Shown here: positions 19,630 through 30,844 of the stretch, in pieces
How the letters are laid out: every line of letters starts with the position of its first letter
How positions within the stretch are numbered: the first letter of the stretch is position 1
Origin: Aplectana chamaeleonis
Taxonomy: Eukaryota > Nematoda > Chromadorea > Rhabditida > Cosmocercidae
DNA: 64,000 bases
Reading direction: 5' to 3'
Assembly (NCBI GenBank): GCA_029168955.1
Contig: JAPDOI010001380.1
Location: 62,001 to 126,000, forward strand
The notes under the pieces: generated by a model
What the model was told of the DNA's origin: nothing
Seen by the model: the letters and a program-made list of their open reading frames with translations, nothing else
Databases searched by the model: none
Made by a program: the position numbers and the translations under genes

Positions 19630-20830
19630 AAGTCGTTAAGGTTACACCAGTGGGAAATAAGTGTAGAGTGCAGGTTGCGGAGCTTTCACGGCGCAGCGTA
19701 AACATGCGAAATCTTCACCTATCAACAGAATTGATAACAAACCAAAATCAATACAACAAAACATGGAAGTGGCTCAAAACGCCGGTCAGAGTCCAATTTG
19801 ATAACAAAAACTGAATACCAAATATGTATGTTCATGCGAGGTCGGAAGGATACTGGCCATGAAACTGAATAGACTAGTAATATAAGAAAGAACAGAGGAA
19901 AAAGGAAATTGCAAGAAAACGGCGCACCGAAAATAACAACAGCCCCTAAATGAGCCGTACTCTCTCTCTATCTCGATGTAACACTACGTGAAATTAGTAG
20001 ATGACTATATATTTTCCGCAGATTTACTAATTCCAGAAAAAAATATGATATTTTGTCTTCCTCTGGTCCAATTCCCTATAAATATAACAACTTTTGATAG
20101 CTATTATATGATCTCAAACCACCCAAGAAATCAACAACTGACTGAAGTCACTGTACAATCTGCCCACCTGCCCTTTACATTGATATGAATTCAACGACAT
20201 CAATGCTGACAAGAAATCATAATTACGGAGCAAGTAGGAAAAGCAATCACCCTACTTTCCTAATGTGACCGATGGTGAATACCTTCAAGTTGAAACATAT
20301 CAACCTAAACACAAACCCTCGCACTTTTTTTTAAAATTAGAGATCGCGATTTTCGGATAGATAAAGTGGAGCGTCAAATACGCGAACGCTTTAGTATCTC
20401 GAAAATCAAAAAAAAAAAATCTGACCTAAAATTAAAATAGCAATGCAGAGCGAAAAACTCTTTCGAACAACCTATAACCATCGCCAACGTTTTTGATTTT
20501 CACTGAGCAGTTTCAAACAAAGCGAAAGCACTCTTCCTTCAACTTTTGGTGCAAAAATCAGTTCTCTTAGTTTTGAATACAAGATTGATTTATTAAAGCA
20601 ACAATTAAGCCAACAAAATGGTCATCCTCCGTCCTCTAACTGTTTTCACTTTTTTACTGTAATTTAGGTGACATTCAGCCATGAAATGCTCTGCCGGGTG
20701 TTGAAAAAGCGCTTGACCCAGGAATCGAGATCGTCGTCGATGGCAAAAATATGACGAACTTTTTAGCAGCATGTTACAGTTCTTTCGAGAGAGAATTTAT
20801 CAGTTCCCTCCCCTCAATCGATGAAATTGA
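19630..20830. other. Upstream region of the Q-rich gene
   Basis: AT-rich sequence between the candidate trans-splice acceptor and the repeats at 20.8 kb. It is where a promoter would be expected, but no core element can be named for a nematode gene. No exon seen. Confidence 0.35.
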
Positions 20831-20840
20831 ATTTTTCTAA

Positions 20841-21171
20841 GGCGTCGTTTATACTTCCGCGCCGAGGCGAAGCGCAACCCTATAATATCGATCGCACCGC
20901 GCGGCGTGATTAATGTTAAGGGTTGTTGATACTCCCGCGCCGAGCGACGCCACAGTGTCTTTTTGTGATATAACATTGGCTTGAATGCTAATGTGACTTT
21001 GCGTCCCCACTGGAGGCTGTTATAGCATATGGCACCGAGTTTGCGCCAACCTTCAACAGTGAACGGAAAGTATCATTAGGATCCATGCCGACGTTACATC
21101 ACGCGGCGCCGCACGATCGATATTATATTTTCGCACTACGTCGCGTCGCTCGACGACTGAAGTATAAGGCC
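20841..21171. mobile_element. TAA-flanked miniature element (GGCGTCGTTTATACTTC end)
   Basis: The left end GGCGTCGTTTATACTTCCGC and right end GAAGTATAAGGCC are imperfect inverts flanked by TAA on each side, consistent with a TWA duplication. The interior has GCGCCGAG/CTCGGCGC and CGATCGAT words and GTTTGCGCCAACCTTCAA, which also occurs at 5890. A related fragment ends near 40170. Confidence 0.5.
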
Positions 21172-21461
21172 TAATCCATACCAGCCGCGACGCGCGACCT
21201 GTGCACTTGAACCATATCGACTTTCTGTCGATATCTATCCCAAACACGATATGCGTCGCCCGTCGCGGGAAGTATGCACTAGGCCTCAACGGCTCCTTAC
21301 AGAAATACTTTCTCCGCGACGGCCGGCGGCGGGAGCATAAACGACAACTAGCAAAGCCAACTACGCTACCTTGAAGAGAAAAATCATTTCCTTCCGAATT
21401 AACCTAATATTACGCAACAAATCGGTAGATCTGATAGTGATAAAAGTGAGAACAAGGTTAA

Positions 21462-21905
21462 AGGCATCGTACGCGCTGAAAACCACTCACCGTTTTTTGA
21501 GTTTGAATCATTGGTTGCGCCCCCTGAGATCGTGGGTAGAGTTTGTCGGGTCACCGACGCATTATTGGGAAGATATGGGTGATCGAATGCCTCGAATTCC
21601 ACCAAAAGAGGCCTGCCTTCCGACAGCCATGTGGCCTCAAATGAGAAAAGAAGGTAGCTTATCAACAAATGATACATCAACTTCCGATATTTACGCGATA
21701 TAGCTTGTTGAGAAGCTTCTTTTTCATTTTATGCCACATGGCTGTCGGTAGGCCGGCCCCTTTGGTGGAATTCGAGGCATTCGATCTCCCATATCTTCCC
21801 AATGATGCGTCGGTGACCCGACAAACTCTACACACGTACTCAGGCGGCCCAGCCAATGATTCAAACTCAAAAAACGGTGAGTGGTTTTAAGTGCGTACGA
21901 TGCCT
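21462..21905. mobile_element. TTAA-flanked foldback element, AGGCATCGTACG family
   Basis: TTAA flanks both sides (21458-21461 and 21906-21909). The ends are AGGCATCGTACGCGC and GTGCGTACGATGCCT. Arms of about 170 bases are inverted copies, for example CGAATGCCTCGAATTCCACC at left and GGTGGAATTCGAGGCATTCG at right, with a spacer near 21635-21733. No transposase. A TTAA duplication is characteristic of piggyBac-type insertion, but class is inference. Confidence 0.75.
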
Positions 21906-21980
21906 TTAAAACATCACAAACAATTCAGGAAGTCCGAGGAACAAAATAAAGCTCCAAAAGCGATGAAAAACGTATCCCCG

Positions 21981-22645
21981 ATTCCTGAAAGTTTAGGTTC
22001 CTGGCAAGAGTGAAGATTTGGCATGGCCATTTTTTCGAAGAATTAGATATATACTCAGGTAAAAGGGGAAGGTAAAGAAAATGAAAAAGGTTCTGAAATA
22101 TTCCTGAGAACGATTTGGCGTAGAATAATTTGTTTTCGGGAAATGAAGTTAAATAGTTGAAAGTATGATTTTGGCAGTCGAGTTTGAACCGACCATTGAT
22201 AAGAGTTGTGCAAAATGAGAGATCGCCTTGTCTGTGTGCTTATCCGTAGAACATATCAAAGCGAAATCACGCGTGAAATGGGAAGCATCAAAACTTTTTC
22301 GGGAGCTGTAATGCGGCGGTCTTCACGTATTAGGGTGAAGTAAAATCAACACGCGTGATTTCGCTTTTGATATGTTCTACGGATAAGCACAGACAAGGCG
22401 ATCTCTCATTTTGCACAACTCTTATCAATGGTCGGTTCAAACTCGACTGCCAAATCATACTTTCAACTATTTAACTTCATTTCCCGAAAACAAATTATTC
22501 TACGCCAAATCGTTCTCAGGAATATTTCAGAACCTTTTTTTCATTTTTCTTTACCTTCCCCTTTTACCTGAGTATATATCTAATTCTTCGAAAAAATGGC
22601 CATGCCAAATCTTCACTCTTGCCAGGAACCTAAACTTTCAGGAAT
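21981..22645. repeat. Long, near-identical inverted repeat (294/295-bp arms)
   Basis: The arms 21981-22274 and 22351-22645 are inverted copies with a 76-base centre. Aligned by eye they show five indels, four in homopolymer runs and one GT dinucleotide, and no substitution. The transcript would fold into a long perfect hairpin. There is no clear target duplication and no coding content. Confidence 0.85.
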
Positions 22646-22714
22646 TTCATTTATTTTCCCTAAAGGTTTCCTTTCTAACATGATTTATGCCTGGTGGTGT
22701 TAGATGAAAGTAAA

Positions 22715-22960
22715 CCCACTGATGTCCTGCCCTCCCCTTCTATGACGTCCTTGCGCACTCCAACTGATGTCCTGCACACCTCTCTGATGTCGTGCACACT
22801 TTCTATGACGTCCTGCACACTCCCACTAATGTCCTGCACTCCTTCCACTGATGTCCTACACACTTTGTATGACATCCTGCACACTCCCACTAATGTCCTG
22901 CGCACATTAGGTTACATCTTGCACACTCCCACCGATGTCCCATTAACACTTTTTACGGCG
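22715..22960. repeat. Degenerate GTCC-family minisatellite, leading the 23-kb array
   Basis: Phrases TGACGTCCTGCACACTCCC and ACTGATGTCCTGCAC resemble the 53-kb type. The end (TTTTTACGGCGTTCTGCG) resembles the 23-kb type, so both variants meet here. Confidence 0.7.
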
Positions 22961-23279
22961 TTCTGCGTACGCCCATTTGGGTCACAAGCACGCTTATGCC
23001 GATCATTTTTCCGCAGGGCTACCATTACCCTCCTTCAAAAATTTTCTGAGTGTCAGCTTGCATATGAGCACATCGTAATAGCCAACAAACGTGTTTGCAC
23101 AATTTCGACCTCCTCAGCCACTTCCCGGCGGCTTCTCGAAGAGAACGGTGTGTGAATGAATGCATACCGCTCCTCTGCCCTTTTATACCCCGCGTGTTAT
23201 GAACGTGTGTTATCGTTCGTTATCATGTTTTGCTCAAGAATGGTTACGCTAACCCTGCGGAAAAAATGATCCGCATGGG

Positions 23280-25265
23280 CGTGCTTCTATTTGGGTCCCG
23301 CACGCTTTCTACGGCGTGTGGCGCACTCTCATTTGGGTCCCGCACACTTTCTACGGCGTCCGGCGCACTCCCACTTGGGTCCCGCACACTTTCTACGGCG
23401 TTCTGCGCACTCCCACTTGGGTCCCGCACACTTTCTACGGCGTCCGGCGCACTCCCACTTGGGTCCCGCACACTTTCTACGGCGTCCGACCCTCTCTATT
23501 GGGTGTCCCACACACTTACTACGGCGTTCTGCGCACCCCCATTTGGGTCCCGCACACTTTATACGGCGTCCGGCGCACTCCCACGTGGGTCCCGCACACT
23601 TTCTACGGCGTCCAGCGCACACCCATTTGGGTCCCGCACACTTTCTACGGCGTCCGGCGCACTCTCATTTGGGTCCCGCACACTTTCTATGGCGTGTGGC
23701 GCACTCTCATTTGGGTCCCGCACACTTTCTACGGCGTTCTGCGCACTCTCATTTGGGTCCCGCACACTTTGTACGGCGTCCGGCGCACTCCCACTTGAGT
23801 CCCGCACACTTTCTACGGCGTCCGGCGCACTCCCTTTTGGGTCCCGCACGCTTTCTACGGCGTTCTGCGCACGCCCATGTGGGTCCCGCACACTTTCTAC
23901 GGCGTCCGGCGCACTCCAACTTGGGTCCTGCATGCTTTCTACGGCTTGTGGCGCACTCTCATTTGGGTCCCGCACGCTTTCTACGGCGTCCGGCGCACTC
24001 CCTGTTGAGTCCCGCACACTTTCTACGGCGTCCGACGCTCTCTCATTTGGGTCCCGCACACTTTCTACGGCGTCAGGCGCACTCTCATTTGGGTCTCACA
24101 CAATTACTACCGCGTTCTGCTCACACCCATTTGGGACCCGCACACTTTATACGGCGTCCGGCGCACTCCCACGTGTGCCCGCACACTTTCTACGGCGTCC
24201 GGCGCACTCTCTTCTGGGTCCCGCACACTTTCTACGGCGTGCGGCACACTCCCACGTGGGTCCCGCACACTTTCTACGGCGTCCGGCGCACTCCCACTTG
24301 GGTCCCGCACGCTTTCTCGGGCGCGTGGCGCACTCTCATTTGGGTCCCGCACACTTTCTACGGCGTCCGGCGCACTCCCACTTGAATCCCGCACACTTTA
24401 TACGGCGTGCGGCACACTCCCACGTGGGTCCCGCACACTTTCTACGGCGTCCGGCGCACTTTCATTTAGGTCCCACACACTTTTTACGGCGTTCTGCGCA
24501 CAGCCATTTGGGTCCCGCACACTTTCTACGGCGTCCGGCGCACTCCCACTTGGGTCCCGCACACTTTCTACGGCGTCCGGCGCACTCCCACTTGAATCCC
24601 GCACACTTTTTACGGCGTTCTGCGCACACCCATTTGGGTCCCGCACACTTTCTACGACGTCCGGCGCACTCCCACTTGGGTCCCGCACACTTTCTACGGC
24701 GTCCGGCGCACTCCCAAATGGGTCCCGCACTCTTTCTCCGGCGTTCTGCGCACACACATTTGGGTTCCGCACACTTTCTACGGCGTCCGGCGCACTCCCA
24801 CTTGGGTCCCGCACACTTTCTACGGCGTTCTGCGCGCACATGCGCACACCCATTTGGGTTCCGCACACTTTCTACGGCGTCCGGCGCGCACTTTCTACTT
24901 GGGTCCCGCACACTTTACGGCGTTCTGCGCACACCCATTTGGGTCCCGCACACATTCTACGGTCTCCGGCGCACTCCCACTTGGGTCCCGCAGACTTTCT
25001 ACGGCGTTCTGCGCACACCCATTTGGGTCCCGCACACATTCTACGGCCTCCGGCGCACTTCCACTTGGGTCCCGCACACTTTCTACGGCGTTCTGCGCAA
25101 ACCCATTTGGGTTCCGCACACTTTCTACGGCGTTCTGCGCACTTTCACTTGGGTCCCGCACCCATTTGGGTCCCGCACACTTTCTACGGCGTCCGGCGCA
25201 CTCCCACTTGGGTACTTTCACTTGGGTCCCGCACACTTTCTACGGCGTTCTGTGGCGCACTTCTG
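23280..25265. repeat. 42-bp minisatellite, GTCC family, about 47 units
   Basis: The unit is CGCACACTTTCTACGGCGTCC plus GGCGCACTCCCACTTGGGTCC, two related 21-base halves. Variants swap CGGCGTCCGGCG for CGGCGTTCTGCG and CCATTTGGG for CCACTTGGG. All three plus frames and the minus frames stay open for long stretches (one of 678 codons). That is expected of a stop-free 42-bp repeat and is not evidence for a protein. The 3' flank to about 25700 is shared with 45.86-46.3 kb. Confidence 0.92.
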
Positions 25266-25269
25266 AGTC

Positions 25270-25776
25270 ACACGGTGCCGCGTTCCAAAAAGTACTTCCG
25301 AGATCCTGCCGTATTGATTGAAGCGTTGCCCCGTCAAATCCTGAGCAAAAGCCTATCAGTAACGGTGTTTATTTCACTAGTTCATTTTTACGAATAAGTA
25401 AACGTCGGATGGTTTATAATATCATGCTTACGTGTTTTTGTCTTTCCTGACCCTCAATTTTGAGGTTCCACAAAAATTGAGCTACCAACTTCAAATTTTG
25501 ACAGGAGCTAGGTGCAAACAAAACCAGCTCCCTGACCAAAAATGAGCTCTCTAGCTCAACGATAAGTGTTCCAACAAGATCGTGAACGCCAACTGAAAAA
25601 AAAAGGAGATGAACATTATTTCGACCAAAATGACGTGGTTTTGACTTTTTTTCTCGAATCTCAGGTAATCATTTCGGACCATTTTTTGAACAGTTATTCA
25701 CCTTTCTAAGGTATATTAAATGCAAAAAGAACGGTTTTCCTACGTTTACTCTGGACCCTGATACCGAGATCAGGTA
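25270..25776. repeat. 3' flank of minisatellite carrier element, copy 1
   Basis: The words CTATCAGTAACGGTG, CCTCAATTTTGAGGTTCC and CAACAAGATCGTGAACGCC recur in the same order at 45970-46205 after the other array, which shows that both arrays sit inside copies of one larger repeat. The copy resumes at 26927 after an insertion and reaches the palindrome GGTGAGCGCTTCGCGCTCACC, which is shared with 46407-46428. Confidence 0.7.
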
Positions 25777-26926
25777 AAGCCATTGATGGTAGGACTTCGG
25801 CGTATTTTGGCTACCGTAATCCGGCAATCGCTTCAGGACCCAAAGCCCGATTTCCCTCTACATCGGGACCGTTTCGAAGCTTCATTCTGTTCAATTGTGA
25901 GCGTTTCCGGTATGATTGCGTTCTGGAGCGTACTAGGTCATCCATGTAGAGGTTGATCACATTAGAACTTGTCAGCGCAGCGACTTTTTGAAACTTTCAA
26001 GCCATGTCCTCGAACTCTAAGCGTGATAGCTTAGAAAGGGGAACTCAAACTGAAAATCTTACTTTGTGTTCATTATTGACTTCATAGACCTCCTGACTCT
26101 CCTGATTTTGCAAGGGAACGAAAACCCCGGGTTGGTGAGAACTTAGCGGTGTGAAAAACCGCTGTGTGCTCATAGCTATCGTTCGTTTCAAAAGTTTATG
26201 CGATGATCTACTTCACAAGTTTTTCTTGGGTGGAGCCATAAATGGGATCCTCCAAAACGGGAATTCCCACGATTTCTATTTTCGGGGAGAAATTTTTGAA
26301 AGGATTTTTTTCCGTGCCTGCTCTTCTCCTAAGGCGCACGGAAAAATTTCTACAATATCAACTAGAAGTATTCAAACTACGGAGGGTCGCTGTGAATCAC
26401 ACTGTTTGGGTGTGATTCACATGCCCTTGCTAATTTATTCTTCTGCCCCTACTGCCTGATTTCATTCATTCGGCAAGGAAAACCCTCGGCTCCGAATTTT
26501 TGGAAAATCAAGCATTTGCGGTAAAACAAGGAAATGCCTATTGCTTGCTTATGCTTATTTCATTCTGAAATATCGAAAAGTTACATTCAAATAAATCGAA
26601 GAGCGCTGTAGTGTTGACTGCAGCTTAAAAAAACTTGATTAAAGCGATGTGATTAAAGCTTCTCCAAGGAATAGTGGAATGGAAAAGCTCTTCATCTCAA
26701 AACTCTTCCAGCCCAGTTCAGAATGGTGTTCATAATCTCCGAGGAACTTCTCCGAAAACCTCCTGCTCCAGTGGTGATGGAGGGGTTAGAAGAGCTAATC
26801 GATATTACGAAAGGTGGTGAAAGAAACAGCCAATCTAAAGGGCGGAGGGAAATCGGGCTCTGGGTCCTGGAGCGATTGCCGGATTACGGTAGCCAAAATA
26901 CGCCGAAGTCCTACCATCAATGGCTT
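25777..26926. mobile_element. Inverted-repeat transposon, about 85-bp ends, TA duplication
   Basis: The left end AAGCCATTGATGGTAGGACT and right end AGTCCTACCATCAATGGCTT are exact inverts continuing about 85 bases (GGCTACCGTAATCCGGCAATCG inverted at the right). The flanks are TA on both sides, suggesting a Tc1/mariner-like insertion. The 1150-bp interior has no intact transposase. The element interrupts the minisatellite carrier repeat. Confidence 0.7.
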
Positions 26927-26954
26927 TAGAGATCAGGGGGTTGCGCGATGGCGA

Positions 26955-27010
26955 ATCAAAGCCAAATCTGGTGAGCGCTTCGCGCTCACCACAATTAGAC
27001 ATTTTTTCAG
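26955..27010. repeat. Perfect palindrome at carrier element end
   Basis: GGTGAGCGCTTCGCGCTCACC stands near 26970-26990, followed by ACAATTA. The identical palindrome and trailer are at 46407-46435. A short GC-rich hairpin near the end of a minisatellite-bearing element resembles Helitron 3' ends, but no CTRR terminus follows at the expected distance in either orientation. Confidence 0.55.
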
Positions 27011-27239
27011 GTATGATTGCGTGCAGGCAAAAACAGCTTCAAACATTCTGTAGGCATTGCTTGCCAATGAAACGGCATGGGAACGCGTGCATCACAGGGT
27101 TATCAGTAAGTGCATTCTGCACCTTGCACGCACAGGAACTGAAAGCCTATAAATGCTGTTACATATCACATCTAGGGCACTGAAACTGGAAAAAAATAAG
27201 AGCATTCCAGCGAAGACGCGAATAAGCGAAAAACCAAAA

Positions 27240-27430
27240 TTGGTGCTATGTGGAAAGGGGGGGAGGGGCACTGTAGTATCGCACTTGTCCACGTCCATTT
27301 TTCCGTGCCGCAATGACTCTCCTGATTTTGGCATGGGAGGGAAACCCCGGGTAGGTGCTCAATTTAGTGCGGCACAGTAAAATGGGCGTGGCCAAGTCCA
27401 TCGCGCCATAATGGCCCCCCTTCCCACATA
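27240..27430. repeat. Dispersed repeat shared with 10.8-10.96 kb
   Basis: CTCTCCTGATTTTGGCATGG, TAGGTGCTCAATTTAGTGCG and AAATGGGCGTGGCCAA match the copy at 10840-10930. A shorter relative (CTCTCCTGATTTTGCAAGGG, ACCCCGGGTTGGTGAG) is at 26095-26135. Downstream to 28080 the sequence is A-rich with no gene seen. Confidence 0.55.
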
Positions 27431-28119
27431 GCACCCCAAAAATTATCGGATGAAAAAATTTTAAAAGGAAAATCACAAACACCCCAAACAAACAGCAAGA
27501 ACAAAAACAGCCAGAAAAAAAAAACAAAAAAATTTAAATAAATAAAAATTAAGCCGTATTTTCTTTCCGGAAAAATGAAGCAGGACCAGAGAAGGACAAT
27601 CAAGTATCGAAAGACCAATTCAGACAATAAGAACTTCACACATAAAATAATAGCAAAACAAAGAAATGAAATCTAGACCAACTCAGAAAAACTACGAAAA
27701 TTATTCAAACCTCTTATCTAATGAACTGAAAACTGAATTTGTAAGCTGAGTTCAAGATGAGGGAATCTGTCGACATTCCTATGAGAATTGAAGGCTTAGA
27801 AATCACTAAAGCATAGGTGAGAAAAAACCCCGAAAATCTCCTAGAAGCATCAAAAACAGAATCCCTTGAAATACTACCGCAACGATTCCGAAGTTTACGG
27901 GGGCAATTTGGACTCCAACCCAGGTTTTTGTCCTACAAACCCACAGGTATCCCTAAGATAGAGACGAAGCGGCTTACTCTTCGATGGAGACGAAAACATT
28001 AAACTCGGAAACATAAAACATCGAAGAGATCAACCTCAATAACAAAATTTCAATCAAGGTGTGAGAATTGGCCGACTCCATGGCTCACGTTGGAACTCGT
28101 ACGCGCCGTGACTTTCTAG

Positions 28120-28350
28120 CCACCGATATTCGCACAAAAGCCCTCTCAGGCATTCGAAATCGGCAGGCCGGGGCAATTTCCGTGGGAAACGGCAGGCCGG
28201 GGGCGTAGGAAAGCAGCGGAGACTCGAGATCGACAGGCCGGGATAATTGAGCGTGCAGGTTGAAGCAACTCGGCCGCAGCGCAGATGCATCGCGACCGCA
28301 AATTTGAATGGAGCAAGCCGGGAACATGAGTGAGCAGGCCGGGGGCCACT
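28120..28350. repeat. Cluster of CCCCGGCCTGCC-type motifs
   Basis: Read on the minus strand, CCCGGCCTGC or close variants recur about six times at 25-55 base spacing (near 28165, 28195, 28240, 28320 and 28342). The text between motifs is unrelated, so this is not an ordinary tandem repeat. A second cluster is at 33805-33990. Confidence 0.6.
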
Positions 28351-28633
28351 GTGGTTTCGGAATCGTCTCGAATCTTCTCCGTCTCGAAACGTTTTGCTCT
28401 GTCTGAGGATTTTGGGGGCTTTTCCTGTTTTTCTCTCGTATTTTGGCGCGGCCTCGTCATAATTAAGACCCGATGTAGCGGTACTGCTGGATAACCTTCA
28501 TTCTGCTCACTTCTAGCCACGCTTACTTGGTGAAGCCATCCTCCCGCGTAACTCGAACGTCGACTTGCATTGTGAAGGCGACCCCGGACTCAATTTTAAA
28601 AAAAAACTCCAGGCGTTGGGATTCTCAGCGTTA

Positions 28634-28967
28634 GGCCCCCGTCATAGTCGGCCGAAAACCGGCCGTCCTAGTCCTACCCGGTCGATATCTATGAGACACA
28701 CGCAGAACGGGAAGAAATGAAGTAAAAATCATCCTCAACTGATGAAATTCCACCTTCTCTATGTCGTCCTATGTCGTATCAGGTGAACTTTTATTATTCC
28801 AAACTGTTTTTATCAGTTGAGGGCAGATTTTATCACATCATAGGGCGATTGTTATCATTCGAAGATGATTTTTATCACTACATTTCTTTCCGTTTTGCGT
28901 GCTTCTCATACCTATCGACCGGAGTGGGACCAGGACGGCCGGCTTTCGGCCGACTATGACGGGGGCC
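28634..28967. mobile_element. PIF/Harbinger-like miniature element with TTA duplication
   Basis: The ends GGCCCCCGTCATAGTCGGCC and GGCCGACTATGACGGGGGCC are exact inverts, continuing imperfectly to TACCTATCGACCG, with TTA on both sides (28631-28633 and 28968-28970). The centre is AT-rich, with GTCGTATC and TTATCA words. The same right-hand end (CGACTATGACGGGGGCC, then TTA) stands alone at 30834-30853. Confidence 0.8.
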
Positions 28968-29039
28968 TTAGTGATTCATTTATGAAAAAAGAACATTTTC
29001 CGTTATCAGACATCTGATAGCATTATCAGTCTCTGTTTA

Positions 29040-29470
29040 CATGAGAGCTTCACAGAAAACTTCTACCTCCCAGGGCGGTATCATTCATTCCTCACTTGAA
29101 CTCTCACCGCCCGTCCAGCTCCGCCATGGCGTCGACGCTGGAGCAGTCATATTCACTGCAGAAGCGGGACGGGCAGGTGGGGTGAAATTTCATTCATACT
29201 TACCTCTCCGGGGGCGCTCTTATCCAGCCCACCCCCCCCCAATCGGCTCCCTCCACCTCGGCTCTCTAAATTTTTCTGAGTTTTCACTACAATTTTGGCA
29301 TATCTCGAGCACCTGTGGTGCTGTTTTCCTAACTTCTTGCCCACGCGGAGCCTCAACTGCTGACCCCTGGAGGAGGACGGTGCGAAAATGAAGACACACC
29401 GCTCTCCACTTCTTTTATACCCTACCCTTTATCAATTGGATATCAGTAACTTTGTTTTCGAAAGCCAAAT
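29040..29470. repeat. Dispersed repeat related to 23.0-23.2 kb
   Basis: The stretch CACACCGCTCTCCACTTCTTTTATACCC resembles CATACCGCTCCTCTGCCCTTTTATACCC at 23160-23190, and 'aaatttttctgag' is common to both. In the 23-kb case this sequence precedes the minisatellite, so it is probably the carrier's other flank. No gene seen. Confidence 0.45.
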
Positions 29471-29579
29471 GGGGGGGGTGGGCTGTTTAACATTATTCCC
29501 TCTCCGGCCGAGCGGGCCGCTCTGCCGTAGAGGGAGATGATGAAGACGAATAGCCCTTAGGCCCTGGTCAGACTTCGTC

Positions 29580-30365
29580 GAAAAACCTGCTGAGTCCGAA
29601 TGACTCAGGCAGTAACTCCGGCTGAGGGGGCAGGCAATACCGGCTGACTAAACATTGTACCCGGGCATGTCCCGGTATTCACTGCCCCCTCAGCCGGTAA
29701 ATGGTGGAGCGCTCAGCCCGCAAGTGGTGGCCCCCTCAGCCCGCATTCACTGTCCCCTCAGCCGGTAAATGGAGGTCCGCTCTGCCGGTATTAAATGCTT
29801 ACCACGTGAATGATATCGATCTGCAAGACTAGATGAAGCCCCTAGTAGGCTCTCCCTATTCCCCAGCAAGTTCGAGGCTTGCGTTTCATTTTTAAAGCGG
29901 CGAGCCTTACCTTGCTTCAAAAATTATGAATTGACCCGCTATCACGTACCCACGGTCACAACCAACCGTAAGGGGTGAGGGGTCAATGATTCAAATCATG
30001 TGGATGACCATCCGTTCGAATGCCAACACCCGAATCAGCTCGAAGTCCATTTCGCCCGCTCCGTACATGAGCCTGGTTCGCTTCAGTGTCTGCCCGCCCA
30101 GCCGGTAAAGCCATGCCCCTCAGCCGGTAATGCTACGTCTGCTCGATCAGCCGGTGACATGCCCAGCCGTGGATTTATCTCTGCCCGCTCAGCCGGTAAA
30201 GCCATGCCCCTCAGCCGGTAAAATGCATGCCCGCCCGTTCAGCCGGTAAGACGCTCCGCCCCCAAAATAAGCCTGCCCGCTCAGCCGGCGAGCCTACTTC
30301 TCCGCTCGCTCAGCCGGTGTTATTATCTGAGGAGTCCGGGGTGAAAAAACCTGCTGAGTCCCACT
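29580..30365. repeat. Cluster of CTCAGCCGGTAA motifs between direct repeats
   Basis: About a dozen copies of CAGCCGGTAA or close variants (CAGCCCGCAA, CAGCCGGTGA) occur at irregular 18-40 base spacing in two groups, 29610-29800 and 30090-30325. AAAAACCTGCTGAGTCC stands at both outer edges (29581 and 30347) in the same orientation. There is no open reading frame of note. Confidence 0.6.
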
Positions 30366-30844
30366 GAGCCCGGTTGCCCCCAGCGCCAACCAACTCCTCT
30401 GCGAAACACGCAATTGATAGTGACGATTATCACTTCAGCTGTGAATCGGAACGTGTTCGGTGGCTGATTTTTCTTGTTTTCAACATGTCTGAATCTGATT
30501 TCCGTATCAGCAGTACGTGGGGCAGAGCGCAGACGGCGAGAGTCGAGATGCGGAGGGACTCGGCAGGTCGCGGTCGGCCGAAAATATGCACCCAAATCAC
30601 GTGAAAAACACGTATATCGACCGGGTGGGGTGAGGATGATTTCGGTGGGACTCAGTGGGACTCAGTCGGTGCATTGGCCCCGCCCTTATACGCATGAGAA
30701 ATATCAGTATCGATCGGGGGGGGGGTTGCGGTGGCCGTCAGACGGTCGCAGTCGGACTCAGTGGGTTGATTTTTTGCACCTGTCTTCCACGAATTCGATG
30801 CGTATCGACCCGGTGGGACTCAGTAGATCCACCGACTATGACGG

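Noticed and set aside
22275..22350. Centre of the 22-kb palindrome as leftover sequencing adapter
   Set aside because: The 76 bases do not resemble the common hairpin adapter used in long-read libraries, so adapter carry-over is not shown, though a chimeric read is not excluded.
23230..25266. 678-codon open frame rich in Gly-Ser-Arg-Thr-Leu-Ser-Thr-Ala
   Set aside because: Same periodicity artefact in the 23-kb array. Frame shifts between neighbouring units are frequent, which a gene would not tolerate.
26970..26990. Palindrome taken as a bacterial-type terminator or operator
   Set aside because: No T run follows, and the same palindrome marks the end of a dispersed repeat at 46407, so it belongs to a mobile element.
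29580..30365. CRISPR-like array (short repeat with variable spacers)
   Set aside because: The repeat is only 10-12 bases, spacing is irregular, copies vary, and the window is eukaryotic with no cas genes.
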